Assembly: GCA_016712415.1 (NCBI GenBank)
Contig: JADJRC010000049.1
Coordinates: 285,737 to 349,736, forward strand
DNA: 64,000 nucleotides
Reading direction: 5' to 3'
DNA from: Lewinellaceae bacterium
Lineage (GTDB): Bacteria; Bacteroidota; Bacteroidia; Chitinophagales; Saprospiraceae
Below are positions 18,512 through 26,619 of the stretch, in pieces. A model generated the notes under the pieces. That model was given only the letters and a program-made list of their open reading frames with translations, searched no databases and had not been told where the DNA came from. How positions within the stretch are numbered: position 1 is the first letter of the stretch; each line of letters begins with the position of its first letter. The translations under genes were made by a program, and so were the position numbers.

Positions 18512-18550
18512 TGTTCAAAGAATTGATAAACAAAGAATTAGTATTTCAGA

Positions 18551-18709
18551 CTAATCTTCCAGGGGAAGATTGGACATGTGTTGCATTTCTTCTTTTCCGG
18601 AAAAAAACGTCCGGATGGCGGCAATGCAGAAGGTGACAAAAAACAGCACCAGGGTTACGATGCCAAACCACTGAATACCTTCGACGGATTGCAGGATGTA
18701 TTTGTACAT
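18551..18709 (-). CDS. ccoQ: CcoQ/FixQ-like small subunit
   Basis: A 52-residue protein from the ATG at 18707-18709: MYKYILQSVEGIQWFGIVTL, one hydrophobic helix through FFVTFCIAAI, then RTFFSGKEEMQHMSNLPLED. It lies four bases from the ccoNO stop and 39 bases before ccoP, the normal position of ccoQ. Sequence similarity among CcoQ proteins is low, so the call depends on position, size and topology. Confidence 0.8.
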   Translation of the reverse strand: MYKYILQSVEGIQWFGIVTLVLFFVTFCIAAIRTFFSGKEEMQHMSNLPLED

Positions 18710-18712
18710 GTT

Positions 18713-20867
18713 TTATTGATTTGTGGTTGGTTGTACTTTGATGTCTGTTCCCAGTCGTTGCAGGTAGGCGATGATAGCCACGATCTCCTTGTCTTCCAGG
18801 CCCTGGTCTTTCAGCTTTGACTCCTGTTCACCGAGGGTTTTAGCCACACCTTTTGCCTGTTCCTGCGCATTGGCGATGGCGTATTTTTCAAAATCCCGCG
18901 GATAAGGCGTGCCCAGTTTGCGCAGTGCCGTGATCTTGGCCGGCAGGTCTTTCAGATCAAGCACTTGATCGGTGAGATGCGGATAGGGCGGCATAATCGA
19001 ACCCGGCGAGGTCGTGCGGGGATCCATCATGTGATTGAAGTGCCAGATATCCAGATTTCTGCCGCCTTCACGCCACAAATCCGGTCCGGTCCGCTTGCTG
19101 CCCCAGAGGAAGGGCCGGTCGTAGATGTATTCGCCGGATTTGGAATACTCGCCGTAGCGCACCGTTTCATCGCGGAATGGACGGATCATTTGGGAGTGGC
19201 AGCCGACGCAGCCCTCGCGGATGTAGATATCGCGGCCGGTGAGTTCGAGCGGGGTATAGGGCCGAACCGTAGAAATCTTCGGCACCTGGCTTTCGATAAA
19301 TACCATCGGGATAATCTGCACGATACCACCGATAGCGATCAGAATGGTGCTCCACAGCAACATTTGAATCGGGCGGCGTTCGATCCAGCGGTGCCAGTAC
19401 TGGCCGGAGGGTTCATCTGCCGTCGCGCGTTCACGGGCGGGTGCTTCGGCCGGTTCGTTAGCCATAAAGGTACCCTGGCCGGCAGTTTTATAGAGGTTGT
19501 ACACGCCAAGCAGTACGCCAATGAAAAACAGGGTGCCGCCGACAACACGCATGGCGTACATCGGAATGATATGCTTCACCGTATCGAGAAAGTTGCCCCA
19601 GGCCAGGGTGCCTTCAGGGGTGAATTCTTTCCACATCATGGCCTGCGTCCAGCCGGCCCAGTACAGCGGCACAGCATAAAAGATGATACCGAGTGTGCCC
19701 AGCCAGAAGTGTACGTTGGCCAGTTGGCGCGAATAGAGTTCGGTGCGGTAAATGCGCGGCCACAACCAGTACAAGGCGCCGAAAGTGAGGAATCCGTTCC
19801 AGCCCAGCGCCCCGACGTGCACGTGCGCGATCGTCCAGTCTGTAAAGTGGCTGATCGCATTGATGGATTTAATGGAAAGCATCGGCCCTTCAAATGTGGC
19901 CATACCGTATGCCGTCACCGCCACAACCATGAACTTCAGCACGGGATCCTGCCGGACGCGGTCCCAGGCGCCACGCAGGGTGAGCAGGCCGTTCAGCATA
20001 CCACCCCAGGAAGGCGCGATCAGCATAATAGAAAATACCGTACCCAGCGATTGTACCCAGTCGGGCATGGAAGAATACAGCAGGTGGTGCGGCCCCGCCC
20101 ATATATAGATGAAAATCAGCGCCCAGAAGTGGATGATGGACAGTTTATAGGAATACACCGGTCGATTGGCCGCTTTTGGCAGGAAGTAGTACATCATGCC
20201 GAGATAGGGCGTAGTAAGGAAGAACGCCACGGCATTGTGCCCGTACCACCATTGCACGAGCGCATCCTGCACACCTGAAAATAACGGATAGCTTTGGGTG
20301 AACGTGACGGGCAGCTCGATGCTCCGCACGATATGCAGCACAGCGACCGTCACCCAGGTGGCGATGTAAAACCAGATGGCTACATAGAGGTGGTTCTCGC
20401 GGCGGGTAAGGATAGTACCGAACATGTTGATACCGAAAACAACCCATACCAGTGTGATCAGCAAATCGACCGGCCATATCAGCTCGGCGTATTCGCTGCT
20501 GGTCGTCATGCCCATCGGAAGGGTATAGGCTGCACAAAGAATGACTACCTGCCAGCTCCAGAAATGTATCCAGGAGAGTTTGTCGCTCCACATCCGGGTT
20601 TTTAGCAGGCGTTGCAGAGAGTAATAAACCCCCATGAAAATACCATTACCCACAAATGCAAAAATCACCGCATTGGTGTGCAGGGGGCGAAGGCGGCCAA
20701 AGGTGAGGTACTGAAATCCGCCTTCACTAAAGTTCAGGGCAGGAAAAACGAGCCTGCAAGGCCAGGATCAGGCCTACCAGCATACCAACCACGCCCCAGA
20801 TAAAGGAGGCCATACCAAAGGCGCGGGTAATTTTGTTGTCGTACTGAAATTGTTGTATATTGCTCAT
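18713..20867 (-). CDS. ccoNO: Fused cbb3 oxidase subunits CcoN-CcoO (frameshifted near the N-terminus)
   Basis: About 715 residues. The first ~470 are CcoN, the catalytic haem-copper subunit with 12-14 helices (WGHNAVAFFLTTPYLGMMYY, HFWALIFIYIWAGPHHLLYS, HVGALGWNGFLTFG), with the His ligands of CuB and the haems visible. The rest, after a linker near residue 470, is CcoO with one helix and a haem c motif, EGCVGCHSQMIRPFRDETVR. The ATG at 20865-20867 gives MSNIQQFQYDNKITRAFGMA and the first helix, but the frame breaks near 20751-20755. A one-base correction restores VFPALNFSEGGFQYLTFGRL and joins the rest. The fusion is typical of Bacteroidota. This is the core of a high-affinity terminal oxidase. 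Confidence 0.95.
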
Positions 20868-20902
20868 AAAGAGAGAATTAGGTTCGTCATTTTGTCATTT
20901 CG

Positions 20903-21103
20903 TCATTCGCCATTGGGTGTTTTTTCCGGGGATTGGCTGTTGTCTGGCGACGTAGGTTCAGAGACCGGATCGTCGAATAGTATCCGGATAGCCGGCGTAT
21001 AATCGTCGTCGAATTGTCCGTTACGTGCGGCCCAGAGGTATACAAGCAAAAAGCCCGCTGCGAGCAACAGGCTGAACAGGATCAACAGAAACACGATTTT
21101 CAT
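20903..21103 (-). CDS. ccoS: cbb3 oxidase maturation protein CcoS
   Basis: A 66-residue protein starting MKIVFLLILFSLLLAAGFLL, with one membrane helix, the conserved LYLWAARNGQFDDDYTPAIR and ILFDD motifs, and an acidic tail. CcoS is needed for haem/copper insertion into cbb3 oxidase. The start is the ATG at 21101-21103; an upstream Met would prepend a charged stretch. It is the first gene of the operon. The copper ATPase CcoI, often encoded just upstream, is not present. Short TCGTCATT-type direct repeats sit at its 3' end (20884-20915). Confidence 0.88.
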   Translation of the reverse strand: MKIVFLLILFSLLLAAGFLLVYLWAARNGQFDDDYTPAIRILFDDPVSEPTSPDNSQSPEKTPNGE

Positions 21104-21347
21104 AACACCCGGAGCTTTTTTTAAAAACAGGTGCAAGATGGCCCTACGCAAAAAAGACGCAGGATGACACGAGTCAGGATAAAGGGTGATTTTAATCGTT
21201 CATTAGGTGCCGGTCGCCTTTTCAGTATTGGCGTTTGCATACCGGAGCCGGTATATAATCAGGCTCGGTGGCTATACTTTCTCCAAAATAAATCCAGAAT
21301 TGCTGCCCACCTTTGTTCCAATCTTTCACAAAAAAAATATTTGAAAC

Positions 21348-21758
21348 ATGAAAAAGATACTTTTCCTGCTTATGCTCGCCTCCGGGTACTGTCTGACCGC
21401 ATTTGCTCAAAAAACACCCCCGCAGGCTGTTGTGGCCGCTTTTAACCAAAAATTTCCCGGTGTCGCAAAAGCGGACTGGGACAAAGAGAAAAACGGCGCC
21501 TGGGAAGCGGAGTTCGAACAAAACGACGTGGATATGAGCGCAAATTTTTCCGCCGATGGTAAATGGCTGGAGACAGAGACGGAAATAAAGTTGACCGAAT
21601 TGCCCGCATCCGTGCAAGCCGCCCTGGCAGGTAAAAAAGTCAAAGAGGCCGCCCGCATCCAGCGGGCCGACGGCTCCACGGTATACGAAGCCGAGGTAAA
21701 ACGAAAAGACCTGCTGTTCGATGCTGCCGGCAAAATACTGCAGGAGTCGAAGGATTGA
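21348..21758 (+). CDS. PepSY-like periplasmic protein
   Basis: A 136-residue secreted protein: signal peptide MKKILFLLMLASGYCLTAFA, then two related PepSY-like units (VVAAFNQKFPGVAKADWDKE and PASVQAALAGKKVKEAARIQ), each followed by beta strands such as AWEAEFEQNDVDMSANFSAD and VYEAEVKRKDLLFDAAGKIL. This is the PepSY-like (PF11396) family common in Bacteroidota, with no proven function. It is divergent from ccoS and has no close partner on its strand. Confidence 0.85.
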   Translation: MKKILFLLMLASGYCLTAFAQKTPPQAVVAAFNQKFPGVAKADWDKEKNGAWEAEFEQNDVDMSANFSADGKWLETETEIKLTELPASVQAALAGKKVKEAARIQRADGSTVYEAEVKRKDLLFDAAGKILQESKD

Positions 21759-21888
21759 ACGCTGCCCGGTTCATTTCTAATAAACCGTCTGAAAACAAAT
21801 AGCGTGTAGATCGTTCTGAAGGCGGCATGGCTGACCAGAATCATGGCATGTTATGACGACACATACCGCAACTGAAAAACGGCCCTCC

Positions 21889-21896
21889 TAACTTTG
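21889..21896 (+). promoter_or_regulatory. -7 promoter box
   Basis: TAACTTTG matches TAnnTTTG and lies 38 bases before the ATG at 21935. Confidence 0.35.
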
Positions 21897-21934
21897 GCCC
21901 GGGCGGTATGGTATCCGGCCAAAAATTAACGACT

Positions 21935-22288
21935 ATGCAAACTACAGAACAGTACCTGACCTGGACTCCCAGGGTCATCGCGACGGCATTTGCGGGCTTG
22001 CTGACGCTGTTCGCGTTTGACGCTTTCGACGGCAGCACAGGGTTTGGCGACAAACTCGGCGCTTTTGTCATGCACCTTCTGCCCGCTTTGATTACCATTG
22101 CCTGCCTTGCCGTCGCCTGGCGATACCGGCTGTGGGGAGGCATTTTGTTCCTGTTTATGGGTATCGTGTTTACCTTTTACTTCGGGACGGCCGGAAATCT
22201 GTACAACTTCCTGCTCATCTCTGCGCCGCTGTTCGCAGCAGGTGTGTTGTTCCTGTTGTCTGCCAGGGCCGGGGAATCTGCTTCCTGA
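21935..22288 (+). CDS. Small four-helix membrane protein
   Basis: 117 residues from MQTTEQYLTWTPRVIATAFA. Four hydrophobic helices are visible: around VIATAFAGLLTLFAFDAF, FVMHLLPALITIACLAVAW, LWGGILFLFMGIVFTFYFG and FLLISAPLFAAGVLFLLSA. The layout matches DUF7670-type or similar uncharacterised membrane proteins. I used the second in-frame Met because the first nine residues of the longer form add nothing hydrophobic. Its stop is four bases from the convergent histidine kinase stop. Function unknown. Confidence 0.7.
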   Translation: MQTTEQYLTWTPRVIATAFAGLLTLFAFDAFDGSTGFGDKLGAFVMHLLPALITIACLAVAWRYRLWGGILFLFMGIVFTFYFGTAGNLYNFLLISAPLFAAGVLFLLSARAGESAS

Positions 22289-22292
22289 TCCT

Positions 22293-23827
22293 TTATGCCT
22301 GATGGGCAAATTCCACCCAGAATTCGCTGCCCTGCTCTGTTGCGCTGGTAAAGCCGACTTTTCCACCCATTACCTCGGCATAGCGCTGGACAATGTATAG
22401 CCCAAGTCCGGTACCCTGAATATTGGTGGCATTGGAGGCCCGGAAAAATCGGTCAAACAAGTGCTTTTGTTCCGATTTGGGGATACCTATTCCCTGGTCG
22501 CATACGCTGATGCGGGTAGAGCCATCCTTTACGATGCTTTTACGGTAATGACGGACTGTTCCGGCGAATATTTAATAGCATTCGAGATCAGGTTGATCAG
22601 GATGTTTTTCACGAGTTGACAGTCCAGATGGGCCGTATCGCTGCCCTCATGGTTATGGGTCAGTACCTGTCCGGGCTTGAACAGGTTTTTCATTTCCTGG
22701 TGTATATTTTCGATACAGGCAGTCAGGCTGACATCTTCAAATCTGGGTTGTATATGCCCCTCCTCCAGTCGACCCAGCGACAGAAATTCGGTCAGGATCG
22801 TATTAAGGCCATTCACCCCGTTTTTGATGCGTTCTGCGTGCTTTTTGATGTTGTCTATATCCTGCCGGTCGGCATATTGCGCGATCAGGCCTGCCGACGA
22901 CAGCACCGAGGTCAGCGGCGTCCGGAATTCGTGGGAAGCCATGCTGACAAACCGGCTTTTGAGTTCGCCGAGTTCGCGCTCTTTGTCGAGTGCTGCGGCC
23001 AATTCATTTTTGGCCTGTTCCAATTCGCTGGTTCGCTCCACAACCTTGTTTTCAAGGTCTTCATTCAGTGTTTTCAAGGCTTCGCTTAGCCCCGCGAGTT
23101 CTTGTTTTTGTTGAAGAATGGAATGTTCGTATTGTTTACGTTTGGTATTATCCACGATAAAAGCGACAACAAACTCGCCTTCTGAGGCGTGAAAGGGGCT
23201 GAGGCTTACTTCCACGGGAAACTCTGTTCCATCTTTCGTGATCCCTTTCAGGTCCAGCCCGATTCCCATGCCGCGCGGTAGAGGACCCCGGTGAAACTTG
23301 TCGCGGTGACCCTCATGTTGCCGTTTAAGATGATGTGGAATGAGTATTTCAACCAGGTTGCCCGGCAATTCCCCGTTATCGTAGCCAAACAGGCGTTCTG
23401 CTGCGGGGTTTGCCATCACGATCTTCCCCAGCCGGTTGGTTAGCAGGATACCGCTGACGGCATACTCAAACAAGGCTCTGAATTTTTCTTCTTTCTGTCG
23501 CTCTTCCTCGCGCAGGGCAATAAAGCGGATCACAAAAAATGCTGCCGCCCAAAAGGCAGCGATAGCCGGCAGGCGCTCGAACAACATTTGCTCCAGTGGA
23601 ATCGCCTGCGGTTTCAGAACCGCGGCAATGATGGTCAGCACGGTCGTGATCACGGCAAGCAACAGTACGTCGCTTTTTTCCTTGAAAGAAACCGACAGAA
23701 ACAAGGCCAGCAGATACAAAAACTCCATATCCCAACCCAGCGGAGCAATCAGGTCGGCAATAAAAACCAGGGTAACCAGCAGCCAGATGAATTTTGATCT
23801 GTGGGGCGCACTTTGCAGCATTAACAT
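22293..23827 (-). CDS. PAS-domain sensor histidine kinase (frameshifted near the C-terminus)
   Basis: About 510 residues. Three or four membrane helices occupy residues 12-105 (FIWLLVTLVFIADLIAPLGW, FLYLLALFLSVSF, LLLAVITTVLTIIAAVL). A PAS domain (FRALFEYAVSGILLTNRLGK to EFPVEVSLSPFHASEGEFVV) and a coiled coil follow. The HisKA box is RFVSMASHEFRTPLTSVLSS with the phospho-accepting His, and the ATPase domain has LINLISNAIKYSPEQ (N box). The frame ends early at 22529; a shift near 22527-22537 restores RISVCDQGIGIP (G1), LFDRFFRASN, GTGLGLYIV (G2) and a stop at 22293. No response regulator is adjacent, so it is an orphan kinase. An N-terminal start at 23827 leaves TACCTTTA four bases upstream. 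Confidence 0.9.
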
Positions 23828-23892
23828 GGGGTAAAGGTAAAAAGCGCAGGTCAACCTGAATATGGAATTATGCTTCGTTTCGCCGTGGAATA

Positions 23893-23900
23893 TACATTTG
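23893..23900 (+). promoter_or_regulatory. -7 promoter box four bases before the GH9 start
   Basis: TACATTTG is a perfect -7 box and only CAAT separates it from the ATG at 23905. Either the mRNA is leaderless or translation starts at the next ATG, 23920. Confidence 0.5.
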
Positions 23901-23904
23901 CAAT

Positions 23905-26421
23905 ATGAACAGGTATTCCATGATAAAACCCGGCAGCATAGCGTTTGCCTTGATATCCGTATTGTTTGTCGCACCGGTCGTCGCCCAGCAAGATGCCTGG
24001 ATTCGGATAAACCAACTCGGATATCCTGAACACGCCGTAAAAGTGGCCGTTCTGGTGAGCAAAAAAACCATCGCCGTCGACCGGTTCGAACTCTGCGACG
24101 CCCTCACCCGGCAACAGGTTTTTCAAAGCGAAAAGGTCCGCCCGTATGGACCTTATGCCGCATTCGAAGCGGGGTTTCGGCTCGATTTTTCGGCCTTTAC
24201 AAAGCCGGGCGCGTATTACGTGCAGGCCGGTACACTCCGCTCACCCGTTTTTCGTATCAGCGACGACGTGTACGACGGCGCGGCCGATTTCATCCTGCAA
24301 TACATGCGGCAACAGCGCAGCGGATACAACCCCTTTCTCCGGGATTCCTGTCATACGGCCGACGGCTTCATCGTGTACCATCCTGATCCGGCAAAAGATT
24401 CAACCCGCATCGATGTATCGGGCGGCTGGCACGATGCGTCCGATTACCTGCAATACCTGCCCACCTCGGCTACTGCAACCTTTCAGATGCTCTTTGCCTA
24501 CGGACAGCATCCCGGTAGTTTTGGCGACCGCTTCGACGCAGCCGGACAGCCCGGCGCCAACGGCGTCCCCGATGTACTCGACGAGGCCAAATGGGGCCTC
24601 GACTGGATGCTTAAAATGAATCCCGGCCCCGGCGAATATTACAACCAAATTGCCGACGACCGCGACCACCAGCGTATGCGCCTGCCGACGCTCGACTCCG
24701 TGCGCTACGGCGCACCCGACGGGAGCCTGGCCCGGCCGGTTTATTTCATCACCGGGGCGCCGCAAGGCGCACTCCAATATAAAAACCGGACAACGGGCGT
24801 CGCCTCCTCTGCCGGAAAATTTGCCGCTGCCTTTGCCCTGGGCAGCAAGGTACTTCGGCCTTATTACCCTGAATATGTGGCACAACTCGCTCAAAAGGCC
24901 AGAGACGCCTACGCCTTCGGCAGGCAAAAACCGGGGTTTACACAGACGGCTCCCTGCCGGGCGCCGTATTTTTACGAAGAAGAAAATTTCGCGGACGATA
25001 TGGAGCTGGCCGCTACTCAACTGGATGCCCTTTTTCCGGGACAGGAATACGGGGCCCAGGCCGTTGAATATGGCAACGCAGAACCCCTTACACCCTGGAT
25101 GGGCAGCGATACGGCGCGCCATTATCAATGGTATCCGTTTCTCAACCTGGGCCATTATTACCTCGCTACCGGAGGTAACACGACATCTGCCCCGGTTTTC
25201 CGCGAATACCTGCGCCGGGGCATAGACAGTGTGTCGCAACGCGGCAAAAACAACCCCTTTCTGTACGGCGTGCCGTTTATATGGTGCTCCAACAACCTCA
25301 ACGCAGCCTTGTACACCCAGGCGCGGCTGTACCGCAGTCTCAGCGCCGACAGCACTTACCTGGAGATGGAGGCCGCGTTGCGCGACTGGTTGTTTGGCTG
25401 CAACCCCTGGGGCACAAGCATGATCTGCGGGTTGCCGCAGCACGGCATCGCGCCACGCGACCCACACTCTGCATTTACGCACCTGTACCGCTATCCTATC
25501 GACGGCGGGCTCGTCGACGGCCCCATCTACGGCAGCATCTGGAACAAACTCATCGGTATTACGCTCTACGAGCCCGACGAGTTTGCCGCCTTCCAGTCGC
25601 CGCTGGTGGTGTATCACGACGACTACGGCGATTATTCCTCCAACGAGCCTACCATGGACGGCACGGCCAGTCTCAGTTATATGCTTGCTGCGCTGCAGGC
25701 CGAAGGACACAGCATCCGACGGAGCGGGCAGCAGGACAGTCATGGCGCCTGGATACGCGGCGACACGTCAGAGCGGGTTATCCGGTTAATTTTCACCGGA
25801 CATGAGTATGCCGACGGCGCGGAAACGATTCTGCGCACCCTGCGGAAAGCCGGCATCAAGGCTTCTTTCTTTTTTACCGGCGATTTTTGCCGGCAATACC
25901 CGAAAACCGTAAAAAAACTGAAAAAAGCTGGGCACTACATCGGCGCACATTCCGACCGGCACCTGCTGTATTGCGACTGGCAGCATCGCGATTCGCTTTT
26001 GGTGACCAAGGCGGTGTTTATGGACGATTTGCGGCGCAATTTTGAAGCGCTGGAGCAGTTGGACCTTTTAAAGGCGGAAGCGCGTATGTTTATTCCTCCT
26101 TACGAATGGTACAACGACTCGATTGTACGATGGGCCAGGGAGGCGGGCCTCGAACTGTTCAACTTTACCCCCGGTACGCGTTCAAATGCCGACTACACCA
26201 CCCCGGATATGAAAAACTACCGCTCCTCGGCGGAGATATACCGCAGCATACTGGAGCGGGAGCAAAGCGATCCAAACGGGCTGAACGGCTATTTCTTGCT
26301 GCTGCACATTGGTACGGCGCCGGCGCGGACAGACAAGTTTTACAACCGCCTGGGCGATCTGATTGAGGCATTAAAAGGGCGGGGGCACCAATTTGGCGCT
26401 TTCCAGGGAGGTGAGTTTTGA
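23905..26421 (+). CDS. GH9 endoglucanase fused to a polysaccharide-deacetylase (NodB-like) domain
   Basis: 838 residues, secreted (signal peptide IAFALISVLFVAPVVAQ). Residues 30-115 form the Ig-like cellulase N-terminal domain (AWIRINQLGYPEHAVKVAVL). The GH9 (alpha/alpha)6 barrel follows with the base/nucleophile Asp motif VSGGWHDASDYLQYLP, the late block CNPWGTSMICGLPQHGIAPR and the acid Glu in YSSNEPTMDGTASLSYM. From about residue 625 a NodB-type CE4 domain starts (IRLIFTGHEYADGAETILRT) with the metal-binding HSDRH. The usual TFDDG first motif reads FTGHEYADG, so the first catalytic Asp is replaced. It is predicted to cut beta-glucans, perhaps with removal of acetyl groups. It is divergent from the kinase and followed by tandem repeats. 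Confidence 0.9.
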   Translation: MNRYSMIKPGSIAFALISVLFVAPVVAQQDAWIRINQLGYPEHAVKVAVLVSKKTIAVDRFELCDALTRQQVFQSEKVRPYGPYAAFEAGFRLDFSAFTKPGAYYVQAGTLRSPVFRISDDVYDGAADFILQYMRQQRSGYNPFLRDSCHTADGFIVYHPDPAKDSTRIDVSGGWHDASDYLQYLPTSATATFQMLFAYGQHPGSFGDRFDAAGQPGANGVPDVLDEAKWGLDWMLKMNPGPGEYYNQIADDRDHQRMRLPTLDSVRYGAPDGSLARPVYFITGAPQGALQYKNRTTGVASSAGKFAAAFALGSKVLRPYYPEYVAQLAQKARDAYAFGRQKPGFTQTAPCRAPYFYEEENFADDMELAATQLDALFPGQEYGAQAVEYGNAEPLTPWMGSDTARHYQWYPFLNLGHYYLATGGNTTSAPVFREYLRRGIDSVSQRGKNNPFLYGVPFIWCSNNLNAALYTQARLYRSLSADSTYLEMEAALRDWLFGCNPWGTSMICGLPQHGIAPRDPHSAFTHLYRYPIDGGLVDGPIYGSIWNKLIGITLYEPDEFAAFQSPLVVYHDDYGDYSSNEPTMDGTASLSYMLAALQAEGHSIRRSGQQDSHGAWIRGDTSERVIRLIFTGHEYADGAETILRTLRKAGIKASFFFTGDFCRQYPKTVKKLKKAGHYIGAHSDRHLLYCDWQHRDSLLVTKAVFMDDLRRNFEALEQLDLLKAEARMFIPPYEWYNDSIVRWAREAGLELFNFTPGTRSNADYTTPDMKNYRSSAEIYRSILEREQSDPNGLNGYFLLLHIGTAPARTDKFYNRLGDLIEALKGRGHQFGAFQGGEF

Positions 26422-26520
26422 CAGGAGTTGAAGTTTTCAGACAGGAGTTGAAGTTTTCAGACAGGAGTTGAAGTTTTCAGACAGGAGTTGAAGTTTTTAG
26501 ACAGGAGTTGAAGTTTTTAG
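26421..26520. repeat. Five tandem copies of a 20-base repeat
   Basis: The unit acaggagttgaagttttcag is repeated five times head to tail right after the GH9 stop; the last two copies read TTTTTAG at the end. It begins at the GH9 stop codon and leads directly into the inverted repeat at 26519-26597. Confidence 0.95.
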
Positions 26521-26597
26521 ACAGGATTTACATGATTTACAGGATAAGTAAGATGGCTCTGCCGTAGAAAAACCTGTAAATCATGTAAATCCTGTCT
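26519..26597. repeat. Long perfect inverted repeat between convergent genes
   Basis: The arm 26519-26543 (agacaggatttacatgattt, then acagg) is perfectly complementary to 26573-26597 over 25 bases, with a 29-base loop. It lies between the convergent GH9 and DPP IV genes and could act as a terminator or transcript-end stem. The core acaggatt also builds the repeat at 36137-36226. Confidence 0.9.
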
Positions 26598-26619
26598 GAA
26601 AAAAAACCTGTCATCTATG

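Noticed and set aside
18965..20278. 437-residue open frame on the plus strand
   Set aside because: It is antisense to ccoNO, whose haem and copper ligands are clear.
21104..21347. FNR/Crp box before ccoS
   Set aside because: I searched for a TTGAT/ATCAA or TAACA/TGTTA palindrome and found none; the imperfect ACCGGAGCC/GGCTCGGT pair near 21240 is too poor.
24400..25743. 447-residue open frame on the minus strand
   Set aside because: It is antisense to the GH9 domain and has no family motif.
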